The translations under genes and the position numbers were made by a program. A DNA stretch of 56,498 nt from Bacteroidota bacterium (GTDB lineage Bacteria; Bacteroidota; Bacteroidia; Bacteroidales; UBA10428), in contig QKEH01000062.1 of assembly GCA_003252385.1 (NCBI GenBank), positions 1 to 56,498 of the forward strand. The letters run 5' to 3'. The notes beneath the pieces are model-generated. The model saw only the letters and a program-made list of their open reading frames with translations, did no database searches and was not told the DNA's origin. Positions 46,831 to 55,043 of the stretch are shown here, in pieces. The first letter of the stretch is position 1; each line of letters begins with the position of its first letter.

Positions 46831-46959
46831 CTCAACCTCTAATTGTAGTGCAGACCAAACTATTAAAGCTCGCAGTAGTGAGTTTTTTAGTAGTATGTAA
46901 CCTGTAAACCCATTTAACTATGATTAGAAACTACAACTTCTAAGCACCACAATCTGGTG
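46831..46959 (+). promoter_or_regulatory. Leader element, copy B, upstream of agarase 1
   Basis: The conserved 38-nt motif (46831-46868) is identical to copy C at 30 of 38 positions, counted by eye. Hairpin I has arms CTCGC/GTGAG (46869-46873, 46878-46882) with a 4-nt loop, and pairing can extend outward through AAAG/TTTT; a run of six T follows. A mini-ORF ATG...TAA (46920-46943, MIRNYNF) begins within ACTATGATTA, shared with copy C. Hairpin II has arms CACCA/TGGTG (46945-46949, 46955-46959), a 5-nt loop and then AAATC. It ends 184 nt before the agarase start. Confidence 0.6.
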
Positions 46960-47143
46960 AAATCAATCTCCTATTCCTTTATTCCGAAAGAGGACTGAAA
47001 TCTTCACGCAGGAAAAGAGCACCATGAATTACCGCTCTGATTACCAGCAGAACTACCTTGTTTTGTTGAAAGGGATTATTGTATCTGATCCGGAACAAAA
47101 CATTGCAATGCTACTTCAATAAACACTCTAATTATTTAAAACA

Positions 47144-48289
47144 ATGAAAAAACAATTCCTTTTAAGTATGGCACTGGCCGGTTTGGCTCTTGCCACCCAT
47201 GCAGCCGACTGGGATGGTATCGCCGTACCGGCAAATGCGGGTACTGGTAAAACCTGGCAATTACAATCCAATGTATCGGATGGTTTTAACTACGTGAGCA
47301 GTGGAAGCAGCCGTCCAACGGCATTCACCAGCAAGTGGAACGCTTCCTATATTAATGCATGGACGGGACCGGGCACAACCATTTATAATGCCCCCCAGGC
47401 ATGGTCCAATGGCTCACAACTCGCCATTCAGGCACAATCGGCTCCAAACAGTAAAGTGTACTGTGGTATCATCAGCTCAAAGAACACCATTCAATATCCG
47501 GTATATTTTGAAATACGGGCAAAAATTATGGATGAGGTTTTATCGAATGCATTCTGGACCTGCACCAGCGATGCAACCCAGGAAATTGATGTTATGGAAG
47601 GATATGGCAGCAGCCGTTCCGACCAAACCTGGTTCGCCAATCGGATGCATCTCTCCCACCATGTATTTCAACTAAGTCCATGGAAGGATTATCAGCCCAC
47701 CGATAATGCTTCATGGTACTATAGCAGCACTCCCTGGCGCACTGCCTACCACCGCTATGGTTGCTATTGGAAAGATCCCTGGACCCTGGAATACTATATT
47801 GATGGCGTGAAGAAACGCACGGTTTCAGGAAAAAGTATGATTGACCCCAATAACTACACCGGTGGCACCGGCTTGAACAAGGCCACTAAAATAATTATAG
47901 ATTGCGAGAGCCAAAGTTCCTGGAGACCGGAACCTACGGTAGCCGAATTGGCTGATGGCAATAAGAACATTTTCTGGGTAGATTGGATCCGGGTATACAA
48001 ACCCGTAGCTAAATCGGCCAGGGATGAACTGAATCCGGCGCTTGCACAACAAGCTATCGTTTACCCCAACCCGGTGGAAGATGGCCAGCTATACATTGCC
48101 GGACTATCCACCGAAACAGATTACACCATGGAGCTGGTTAATTTAAACGGCCAGGTGATTTACTCCACCGTACTCCAGGGTTCCGATTTCTATCCGATTG
48201 ATTTGACGCATACTGCCGGCATGGGTATTTACCTCCTGAAACTGACCAGTGATCAGGGAATTGAAACGCATAAGGTTGTGATTCAATAG
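47144..48289 (+). CDS. Secreted GH16 beta-agarase (1) with T9SS sorting domain
   Basis: This extracellular enzyme should hydrolyse beta-1,4 links of agar or agarose. The 381 residues comprise a signal peptide (1-20, ending THAAD), a GH16 jelly-roll domain (about 21-285) and a C-terminal type IX secretion sorting domain (about 303-381, VYPNPVEDGQLYIAGLS... to the final ETHKVVIQ). The GH16 signature is EIDVME: nucleophile Glu147, Asp149 and acid/base Glu152. Blocks known from GH16 agarases are present: WDGIAVPANAG at the mature start, LSHHVF, YQPTD, DPNNYTGGTGLNKA and FWVDWIRVYKPV. Specificity for agar is an inference from these blocks; porphyran or mixed action is possible. A strong terminator follows. 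Confidence 0.87.
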   Translation: MKKQFLLSMALAGLALATHAADWDGIAVPANAGTGKTWQLQSNVSDGFNYVSSGSSRPTAFTSKWNASYINAWTGPGTTIYNAPQAWSNGSQLAIQAQSAPNSKVYCGIISSKNTIQYPVYFEIRAKIMDEVLSNAFWTCTSDATQEIDVMEGYGSSRSDQTWFANRMHLSHHVFQLSPWKDYQPTDNASWYYSSTPWRTAYHRYGCYWKDPWTLEYYIDGVKKRTVSGKSMIDPNNYTGGTGLNKATKIIIDCESQSSWRPEPTVAELADGNKNIFWVDWIRVYKPVAKSARDELNPALAQQAIVYPNPVEDGQLYIAGLSTETDYTMELVNLNGQVIYSTVLQGSDFYPIDLTHTAGMGIYLLKLTSDQGIETHKVVIQ

Positions 48290-48293
48290 ACGT

Positions 48294-48358
48294 AAATCCG
48301 TATTCCCACCATTATTCTCATGCGGATTTTTCTTCCCATGGATAATGGTGGGTTTTTT
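48294..48358 (+). terminator. Terminator of agarase 1 with alternative stem
   Basis: CCCACCATTAT (48305-48315) and ATAATGGTGGG (48342-48352) form a perfect 11-bp stem followed by six T. A second possible stem, AAATCCG (48294-48300) with CGGATTT (48323-48329), overlaps it, is followed by TTTC, and is mutually exclusive with part of the loop. Confidence 0.85.
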
Positions 48359-49376
48359 ATTCGATCACGAAAACATGCGGTTCTTGTTCCGCACAATATT
48401 GCGATACTTTGTTATCTTGAAAGTCGGGTATCGATACCATGCAAAGCTTTGTTTATTGAAGCTTTCAACTACATTTCCTCTAAAACCAGATGAATACCAC
48501 CAATTTAATCCAGCTGCAGTTTTTTTGGGGTAGTAAATACAGCCTGATCCATTTGCCATGTCAATTCTACATACAGTTGGTACGTTAGGCAAATAGAACT
48601 AAATACTTGCTAATAGTTAAAAATCTATTGCACGAAACGATACCTATATTTAGATGCTATTTGAATTCTTCCAAGTAGCCAAATTCCATCACTCCCAACC
48701 TCTGATTATAGTACAATACAAACTATTAAGGGCGCTCGGTTGCGAGCTTGTTAACCCACAACTTTACTAATACATTTTGACTATGATTATAAACCCCTGA
48801 CCTTTTTAACCATCCTTTGGTTGAAATTTCAGTTTCAACATTACCAACCTCAATACATGTCTTCTACGGAGTAAACAGGGTTATTAAACATGTGTAATAC
48901 TACTATTTACTTCTGCCCGGTAAGCTAACTGTACCATGTTGTATGGTTTAATGGAATAATTGTGTCCTATTATTCAGCTTCTGAATAACCATCTAAAAAT
49001 TGAACGGAATGAACGACTTGCATTACCAGATTATTGCATGCCTGGCAATGGCTTTTAATGTAACCGTTTGAATATGGCAGTTACAGCTCACCGGAAGCGC
49101 ATTGTCTGCCTGCACCATCCAATGTATGGCGCGATAGAACTAACTGAGAAATTGAATGTAAACTCACAGTTCATCCGGAAAAAGTTTTGGCTGGTTTAAC
49201 TCTCATTCAACCTTATCTAAACATTCAACGCTAATCCTTAGGCTTCCTTCCACCTTGGGGTAATAGTGGCCAGTTCAAACCAAAAACAAACAACAACGAC
49301 TCAACTGCTATCATTATTGCTTGTGAACACGAACTAGAACAATCCTAATTAGTAACACTAATCTAAAAGTTAAGAA
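48359..49376 (+). other. 1-kb non-coding region between the agarases
   Basis: The region is AT-rich and holds copy C of the leader element at its centre. No ORF of credible composition is present; the open frame at 48345-48533 begins inside the terminator and has no recognisable content. After copy C there are about 550 nt before the ATG, in which I see the inverted hexamer ACATGT at about 48855 and 48888 but no other structure I can support. Confidence 0.6.
48694..48822 (+). promoter_or_regulatory. Leader element, copy C, upstream of agarase 2
   Basis: The motif starts CCCAACCTCTG (48694) and contains the shared AAACTATTAA. Hairpin I has arms GCTCG/CGAGC (48734-48738, 48743-48747) with a 4-nt loop, so its stem bases differ from copy B while pairing is kept. 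The mini-ORF ATG...TGA (48783-48800, MIINP) starts in the shared ACTATGATTA. Hairpin II has arms AACCA/TGGTT (48808-48812, 48818-48822) with a 5-nt loop, then GAAAT. The first base pair of hairpin II is C-G in copy B and A-T here, a compensatory change. Confidence 0.6.
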
Positions 49377-50522
49377 ATGAAAAAACTTGTAATTTTGGCG
49401 GCGCTTGCATGCGCTGCCGCACCATCGTTCGGTGCCAATGACTGGGACGGAATTGCAATTCCTGCTACAGCTCCCTCTGGCAAAACCTGGGTTCTTCAAG
49501 GTACCTCCGACAATTTTAATTACTCCGGACAACCGTCGGCATTCACCAACCGTTGGAAGCCTTCCTTTGTCAACTCCTGGACCGGCCCCAGTATCACGGT
49601 TTGGCATCCGGACCATGTATGGGGTAACGGCAGCTACATGGCGGTTCAGGCACACCGCATGCCTGGCACTAATAAGATTTATGCCGGTTGTATGACCTCA
49701 AAGGCCAGTTATACCTATCCCATTTACTTGGAAGCCAAAGTAAAATTGGCTAACAACGTAATGGCTTCGGACGTTTGGATGATCAGTGCCGATCAAACTC
49801 AGGAAATTGACGATCTGGAAGCCTATGGCAGCGATCGCTCCGGACAGGAATGGTATGCACAACGGATTCACCTGAGCCACCATGTATTTGTACGCTCACC
49901 GTTTGCAGATTACCAACCCACCGATGCCGGAAGCTGGTATTACAACGGAACCACCTGGCGCAACGCATTTCACCGCTATGGGGTATATTGGAAGGATGCA
50001 TGGACCTTACAATATTACATTGACGGAAAACTGGTACGCACTGTAAGTGGTAAAAGCATGATTGACCCTAAAAATTATACAGGCGGTACCGGATTGAACA
50101 AAGCCATGTATGTGATTCTGAATATGGAACAACAACAATGGAGAACCGATGGAGGCATTGTGCCTACCGATGCCGATCTGCTGGACCAAAACAACCGCAA
50201 CATTATGTGGGTCGACTGGGTTCGGGTGTACAAAGCGGTTGCGAAATCGGCCGATGATCAACTTGAATCGAACACACAATTAACTGCCTCCATTTATCCC
50301 AACCCCGTAGCAGACGGTCAGCTGAACATTGCCGGACTGTCCTCCGAAGTAGACTACCAAATGGAAGTGATCAACCTAAACGGACAACTGGTGTATTCCA
50401 CCCTGTTGCAGGAAACCGAATTCTATCAGATGAATCTTACCGGGGTAGCAAGCAGCGGCGTCTATGTTCTGAAACTATCCAGTACGCAAGGCATTGAAAC
50501 TCATAAATTAATCATCCAATAA
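49377..50522 (+). CDS. Secreted GH16 beta-agarase (2) with T9SS sorting domain
   Basis: This is the second secreted agarase-like enzyme, also 381 residues and colinear with the first: signal peptide (1-19, ending SFGAND), GH16 domain (about 20-285) and T9SS sorting domain (about 305-381, IYPNPVADGQLNIAGLS... to ETHKLIIQ). The catalytic signature is EIDDLE with nucleophile Glu143, Asp145 and acid/base Glu148. WDGIAIPATAPSGKTW, LSHHVFVRSPFADYQPTDAGSWYYNG and DPKNYTGGTGLNKAMYVILNMEQ match GH16 agarases closely, more so than the first enzyme does. The pair is a tandem duplication; different loops around the active site (for example the LNMEQQQWR versus IDCESQSSWR segment) suggest different chain positions or substrates. 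Confidence 0.9.
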   Translation: MKKLVILAALACAAAPSFGANDWDGIAIPATAPSGKTWVLQGTSDNFNYSGQPSAFTNRWKPSFVNSWTGPSITVWHPDHVWGNGSYMAVQAHRMPGTNKIYAGCMTSKASYTYPIYLEAKVKLANNVMASDVWMISADQTQEIDDLEAYGSDRSGQEWYAQRIHLSHHVFVRSPFADYQPTDAGSWYYNGTTWRNAFHRYGVYWKDAWTLQYYIDGKLVRTVSGKSMIDPKNYTGGTGLNKAMYVILNMEQQQWRTDGGIVPTDADLLDQNNRNIMWVDWVRVYKAVAKSADDQLESNTQLTASIYPNPVADGQLNIAGLSSEVDYQMEVINLNGQLVYSTLLQETEFYQMNLTGVASSGVYVLKLSSTQGIETHKLIIQ

Positions 50523-50651
50523 AACAGGTGATACCATAGGAGTTTCTATCAATCGCATCGGATGAGCTACGCCGTGAGACCGGAAGCAGGGCCATGCGAT
50601 TTGAATGGAAAACTTTGAATAACCTTTTACAGGTGTGGTATAGCGCATTTC

Positions 50652-50701
50652 CGCCATTGCACAACTTGGAGTCAGACATCCGGAGTGCAATGGCGTTTTT
50701 G
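50652..50701 (+). terminator. Intrinsic terminator after agarase 2
   Basis: CGCCATTGCAC (50652-50662) and GTGCAATGGCG (50685-50695) form a perfect 11-bp stem followed by six T. The loop holds a further GGA/TCC pair (50668-50670, 50679-50681). Confidence 0.87.
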
Positions 50702-51066
50702 TTGCCATACGCCACCATAGCTTCACCGGGCAACCCGAAAGACATTCTATGAGACTTTCAAGGCAATCGTCCAAACCGTACTTGCTTACTGCAATTCCTG
50801 GATACAGCGCCCGAAAAAGCTGGCATTCATGCCTGCTAAAATAACCTTTACCAGTATCAAGTAATGGCTATTACACCGATAACATGTCAAAATAGGGTAT
50901 GTATTGGTCAAAAAAGGAATATAAAGATATTTGCATCTGTATTTACTTTGTATAGGTCACTTCTATATCCGTTCGAAGAACTTATGATCCAAAAACTCAA
51001 TAAAACGAACCGGAAGCAAAAAGAAATAAAGTAACCCTGATAGCTCTCAAGTCACAAACCAGAATT
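50702..51066 (+). other. Non-coding gap upstream of the P450 operon
   Basis: Beyond the putative promoter at 50904-50933 I see no ORF, no copy of the leader element and no other repeat in these 365 bases. Confidence 0.5.
50904..50933 (+). promoter_or_regulatory. Putative promoter of the P450 operon
   Basis: TTG (50904-50906) and GATATTTG (50926-50933) are separated by exactly 19 bp, matching the Bacteroidota consensus TTG / 19 bp / TAnnTTTG with one mismatch in the -7 box. The -7 box ends 133 nt before the P450 ATG, so a leader would be transcribed. Confidence 0.45.
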
Positions 51067-52248
51067 ATGAAACTAAAACCATTTAATCCGATGAAAAAAA
51101 GCACTATTCCCGATCCATTCGAAAAAGCCCGTGTTGAATCGGGACACCGCGAAATGAACGATCAAAACGATCCGGTAAGCATGATCCTTCGACATAAGGA
51201 TGTACGAAAATCAGCCCACAACTGGAAGACCTTTCAATCCGGGGCAACACCCGGGCGAATTGTGGTACCCTCCGAAGTAAATATCAGGAGCCTGCGGCAA
51301 ATTCCATTCGAAGTGGATCCACCCGAACATCAGAGTTACCGCGATTTAGTCGAACCCTGGTTTAAACGCCCTCTGGAGCAAAGCTATCAGGATAAGCTGG
51401 CCGCTATCATTCAATCCGAACTGGACAAGGCAATCCGAAAGGGTACCATTGAAGTGGTACACGAATTCTCACTTCCCTTACAATCGCGTGCACTAACGGT
51501 GCTGTTAAATATGCCGGAAGACGATGCCGCTTTATGGATTTCGTGGGGAACCCACGTTTTTCGTAGTGAAGGCGATCCGCTTGACGGTGGAAAAGCCAGC
51601 GGACTAACCGATTACCTGGACAAAAAGGTGGAAGAAGTCAAAAAAAATCCCGGAACAGATTTATTTTCGGTTTTGCTGGCTTCCGAAATAAACGGCAGGA
51701 AACTGTCCGATGACGAAGTAAAAGGAGTGATGATGCTGACCTTTGCCGGTGGCCGGGATACAGTGATCAATTTTGTAACTAACACCTTCGCGTATCTGGC
51801 CGACCATCCCGAATCGATAGAAAGGTTGCGCAACGAACCTGAAATTCTTGAAACAGCCATTGAAGAGCTGGTTCGGTACTTTTCGCCCCTTACACACATG
51901 GGACGCGTAGTTACCCAGGACACCGCAGTTTGCGAACATGCGGTAAAAAACGACACCCGGATTTCGCTGTGCTGGGCTTCTGCCAACCGGGATGCCAGCG
52001 TATTTGAAAACCCCAATGAAGTAATACTCGATCGCAAGGTTAATCCCCATGTCAGTTTCGGTTTTGGAGCACACAATTGTTTGGGAGCCACACATGCCCG
52101 CACCCTGATGAAAATTCTGCTGACCAAGCTGGTAGAAAGCGTAAAATCCATGGAAATTCTGGATTGTAAGGAAAATATGGAAAACCTGGATGGTTTGGAA
52201 CGTAAAGTTGGTTTTCATCAAATCCGCATCAAACTCAATCCCCGCTAA
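51067..52248 (+). CDS. Cytochrome P450, probable 6-O-methyl-D-galactose demethylase
   Basis: This 393-residue soluble bacterial P450 carries every class signature: I-helix AGGRDT (Gly228-Gly229, Asp231, Thr232), ExxR Glu267-Arg270, and the heme loop FGFGAHNCLG with cysteine ligand Cys338. It is followed by its own ferredoxin and reductase, with the order P450-ferredoxin-reductase and gaps of 39 and 35 nt. In agar- and porphyran-degrading marine bacteria such as Zobellia and Formosa an equivalent three-component system (CYP236 family) oxidatively demethylates 6-O-methyl-D-galactose, releasing formaldehyde and galactose. The neighbouring agarases support the same role here. The identity of the substrate is an inference. 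An internal ATG nine codons in is also possible. Confidence 0.87.
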   Translation: MKLKPFNPMKKSTIPDPFEKARVESGHREMNDQNDPVSMILRHKDVRKSAHNWKTFQSGATPGRIVVPSEVNIRSLRQIPFEVDPPEHQSYRDLVEPWFKRPLEQSYQDKLAAIIQSELDKAIRKGTIEVVHEFSLPLQSRALTVLLNMPEDDAALWISWGTHVFRSEGDPLDGGKASGLTDYLDKKVEEVKKNPGTDLFSVLLASEINGRKLSDDEVKGVMMLTFAGGRDTVINFVTNTFAYLADHPESIERLRNEPEILETAIEELVRYFSPLTHMGRVVTQDTAVCEHAVKNDTRISLCWASANRDASVFENPNEVILDRKVNPHVSFGFGAHNCLGATHARTLMKILLTKLVESVKSMEILDCKENMENLDGLERKVGFHQIRIKLNPR

Positions 52249-52287
52249 CCGGGCAACCCATTCTTTATCGTACTTTAAGAATCAATT

Positions 52288-52608
52288 ATGGCTAAAATCA
52301 CATTTATTACACGCGACAATCAAACAATAACCGTCGAGGGAGAATCCGGCTCCGTAATGGCGCTGGCCAGACAGAATGGAGTAAAAGGCATCGAAGGGGA
52401 ATGCGGAGGTGTATGCTCCTGCGCAACCTGCCACGTACACGTTCAAAATGGCGAATTTTCGCGAACCGGACAGCAAGGTACCATTGAAAAAGACCTATTG
52501 GAACTTAACGACCATGCCGATGAAACCAGCCGTCTCTGTTGTCAGATCCGGATCAGTGATGAAATCGATGGTTTGGTACTCAGAGTGGCGGAGAAAAACT
52601 CCTTTTAG
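52288..52608 (+). CDS. 2Fe-2S ferredoxin of the adrenodoxin/putidaredoxin type
   Basis: This 106-residue electron carrier has the vertebrate/bacterial-type cluster motif C-x5-C-x2-C ... C: Cys39, Cys45, Cys48 and a fourth ligand in RLCCQI (most likely Cys85). Extra cysteines at 43 and 84 are next to ligands but probably do not bind the cluster. It should pass electrons from the FAD reductase encoded next to the P450 encoded before. Its size, sequence order and position leave little doubt. Confidence 0.93.
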   Translation: MAKITFITRDNQTITVEGESGSVMALARQNGVKGIEGECGGVCSCATCHVHVQNGEFSRTGQQGTIEKDLLELNDHADETSRLCCQIRISDEIDGLVLRVAEKNSF

Positions 52609-52643
52609 GCACTCGCTATTTTATCAAATTAACACCGTAGATC

Positions 52644-53888
52644 ATGGAAACTGAAAATCGGACATGCATTATTATTGGTGCCAGCCAGGCAGGGGTAAGT
52701 TGTGCCTTTGCACTTCGCGAAGAAGGATGGGCAGGCCGGATTCTGCTTTACGATACAGATCCCAAGCTGCCCTACTACCGTCCACCTTTATCAAAAACCG
52801 CCCTTACCGGCGAAGAGCTCATGTACAATCATATACTCAAGCCTTTGGAACTATACCGGAAAGAGAACATTCAACTCGGTTTAGGCATTAAAGTAGTGGC
52901 TCTTGACGCCCTTAATAAAGAAGTAATTCTAAGTGATCATACCCAGGTAAATTACGACCGTTTGGTTTTGGCCACAGGAGCCCGTCCTTTTATTCCGAAT
53001 ATTGAAGGAATTCAAACTGCTGCACAGGTTTTTGTGTTACGAACCCAACAGGATGCCGAAGCGATACGGCACGCCCTTGAGAAAAGCATGGACAAAGAGG
53101 TGGTTATTATCGGGGGTGGATATATCGGTTTGGAAACCGCAGCATCCATCAAAAAACTGGGTGGAAAGGTAACGGTTCTCGAACGGGAAAAACGGGTCCT
53201 CGAGCGGGTTACTGCTCCTGAGATGTCGGAGTTTTTTATGGCGCTTCATGCAGAGCAGGGCGTACACATTGAAGTCAATAAAAATGTGGTGGCCATACAC
53301 GGAAACCCCAAGCAAATGGTGGTCTGCGATGATGGTTCTGCATACCGTGCCGATTTGGTTATCGTGGGCGTGGGCGTGCTGGTTAACACTGAATTGGCCG
53401 AGCAGGCCAAACTAAATATGGATCGGGGAATTTTAGTGGATGCATCGATGCGCACCAACCAGGAGCACATTTATGCCATTGGCGATTGCACCCGACACCA
53501 CAATCCGTTCTACGATCGATTTGTGCGGATCGAGTCCGTTCAAAATGCCACCGATCAGGGGAAAATTGCGGCAGCCGCAATCTGCGGAAAAAATCCGACT
53601 TACGATGTGCTGCCCTGGTTTTGGTCGGATCAATACGATGTAAAACTTCAAATGGTAGGCCTCTCCGAAGGTTACAATCAGGTGGTGGTGCGTAAAGAAA
53701 CCGGTGATACTCCAAGCTTCTCCATCTGGTATTTCGACCAGGATCAATTGTTGGCAGTCGATGCGGTGAACCATGCAAAAGCCTATATGCTCGGTGCAAA
53801 GTTTATCCGACAAAAAACACGCGTGGATAAAACAAAATTGGCGGATAACGGGCTTGAATTCAAACCAGCCAATCTGGTAATGGCTTAA
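52644..53888 (+). CDS. FAD-dependent NAD(P)H:ferredoxin reductase
   Basis: This 414-residue flavoprotein resembles putidaredoxin and rhodocoxin reductases. The FAD motif is IIIGASQAGVSCAFALREEG (9-28). The mid-chain NAD(P)H motif is VVIIGGGYIGLETAASI followed by VTVLEREKRVLERV, where the glutamate at the end of the second strand points to NADH rather than NADPH. A second FAD site is YAIGDCTRH (about 275), and the C-terminal domain closes the fold. It receives hydride from NAD(P)H and reduces the 2Fe-2S ferredoxin. It is the last gene of the three-gene P450 operon and ends 21 nt before the convergent AraC gene. Confidence 0.93.
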   Translation: METENRTCIIIGASQAGVSCAFALREEGWAGRILLYDTDPKLPYYRPPLSKTALTGEELMYNHILKPLELYRKENIQLGLGIKVVALDALNKEVILSDHTQVNYDRLVLATGARPFIPNIEGIQTAAQVFVLRTQQDAEAIRHALEKSMDKEVVIIGGGYIGLETAASIKKLGGKVTVLEREKRVLERVTAPEMSEFFMALHAEQGVHIEVNKNVVAIHGNPKQMVVCDDGSAYRADLVIVGVGVLVNTELAEQAKLNMDRGILVDASMRTNQEHIYAIGDCTRHHNPFYDRFVRIESVQNATDQGKIAAAAICGKNPTYDVLPWFWSDQYDVKLQMVGLSEGYNQVVVRKETGDTPSFSIWYFDQDQLLAVDAVNHAKAYMLGAKFIRQKTRVDKTKLADNGLEFKPANLVMA

Positions 53889-53909
53889 CCGGAACCCGGT
53901 TTAAAGGGG

Positions 53910-54773
53910 CTAACGGAGATCCTCTTCCCGGATACGGTACGAACGCACAAAATCCTTTTTGTACTGATAGGGAGTGATGGATTTGAATTTCTTAAACTGA
54001 CGGTGAAAGTAGGGAAGGCTGTCGAAACCACATTGGTAACAAGCATCCGAAACGGTAAGGTCTTTCTCCTGGAGCAGTTTACAAACCCGATGAATACGGT
54101 ATTCATTCAAGAAAGTAAAAAATGGTTTGCCCATGGCCTTGCTAAAGAAACGGGAGAATGCCGACTCGGCAAGTCCAACCCTGGCAGCCATCAATTCTAA
54201 ATGAATTTTATTCTGGTAATTGCCCTCAATGTAATTGAAAATTGCATTTAGTCTTTCGCTGGTGGTCGGAGTGATTTTCTGGTTGCGAATGGTGCTGCAA
54301 ATATAACGTTTATCACGGCTTACGGATAATTGCTGAAGCAACTGTAAAAAATGAATGTATTGTTGCATACCTTCAGCCTTAATGGTGGTAAGCATTTGTT
54401 GAAAGAGAGTTTCCGAGGACTCAAACTGCAAACCCCGAAGACTGTCGTTGAATAAGGGTTTTAAAGCGGAAAGCTCGGGGTGGTTCTCTACCAACGAACT
54501 TTTCCACTGAATAACCAGCGACTCACAATAGGCAGTGGAGCCTACATCGTTCCGCCAGCAATGCGTAGTATTGGGAGCAAGAAAAACCAGGTCGCCTTCT
54601 TCAAAAGGCTCAATGCTGTCACCCACATAGCGCGTTCCGGTGCCTTTTACAATATACACCAACTCGTACTCCGGGTGAAAATGAAGTGGAACATTAAAAT
54701 TTTCGTTCCGGTAAACATAGGCCAGAAGTAACACTTCACGCTCAAGAACAATATTTTCCCGTATGGCTTTCAT
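53910..54773 (-). CDS. AraC-family transcriptional regulator with cupin sensor domain
   Basis: The 287-residue regulator has an N-terminal cupin (about 20-110, PLHFHPEYELVYIVKGTGTRYVGD, with metal-type histidines), a linker helix region and a C-terminal AraC domain (about 190-275). The AraC domain has two helix-turn-helix motifs: HLELMAARVGLAESAFSRFFSK and TVSDACYQCGFDSLPYFHRQFKK. Sugar-sensing AraC proteins commonly regulate polysaccharide use. It lies convergent to the P450 operon and divergent from the isomerase-like gene, so it may control either, but its ligand and targets are not visible. Confidence 0.9.
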   Translation of the reverse strand: MKAIRENIVLEREVLLLAYVYRNENFNVPLHFHPEYELVYIVKGTGTRYVGDSIEPFEEGDLVFLAPNTTHCWRNDVGSTAYCESLVIQWKSSLVENHPELSALKPLFNDSLRGLQFESSETLFQQMLTTIKAEGMQQYIHFLQLLQQLSVSRDKRYICSTIRNQKITPTTSERLNAIFNYIEGNYQNKIHLELMAARVGLAESAFSRFFSKAMGKPFFTFLNEYRIHRVCKLLQEKDLTVSDACYQCGFDSLPYFHRQFKKFKSITPYQYKKDFVRSYRIREEDLR

Positions 54774-55043
54774 TGCAAATTGACTCTTACAAAATAAACA
54801 TTTACTTAAGAAAAAAGTTACAGCTGGTGAATCAATGCAAAATCACTTTAAAAACAATCCTGCACCATCCCATTCCCCTGAGGAACGAACTGTCCCCCCC
54901 TGAAGGATCGGCTCAGAGAACAAGTTCAAACGATGGCATTTCGTTTCTTGCGCAAGAACTATTCAGCCACGTGCAGCATGTACAAACTAAACCTATATGA
55001 ACTATCTTACAATTTTCCAGTCATTTACTAAATCAGGATCACT

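Larger units (their letters stand above)
46346..47143 (+). other. 798-nt AT-rich non-coding region before the first agarase
   Basis: No credible gene is present. It holds copies A and B of the repeated leader element (annotated separately) and the promoter of the peroxiredoxin and agarase genes. A 10-bp palindrome GAGCGCGCTC lies at 46477-46486. The first 350 bases show nothing else I recognise. Confidence 0.6.

Noticed and set aside
47144-48289. Kappa-carrageenase or laminarinase instead of agarase
   Set aside because: The blocks WDGIxVPA, HHVF, YQPTD and GGTGLNKA are those of GH16 agarases; carrageenases and laminarinases have different blocks around the EIDxxE strand.
48345-48533. 62-residue ORF after agarase 1
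   Set aside because: It starts within the terminator stem and has no signal for expression or recognisable sequence.
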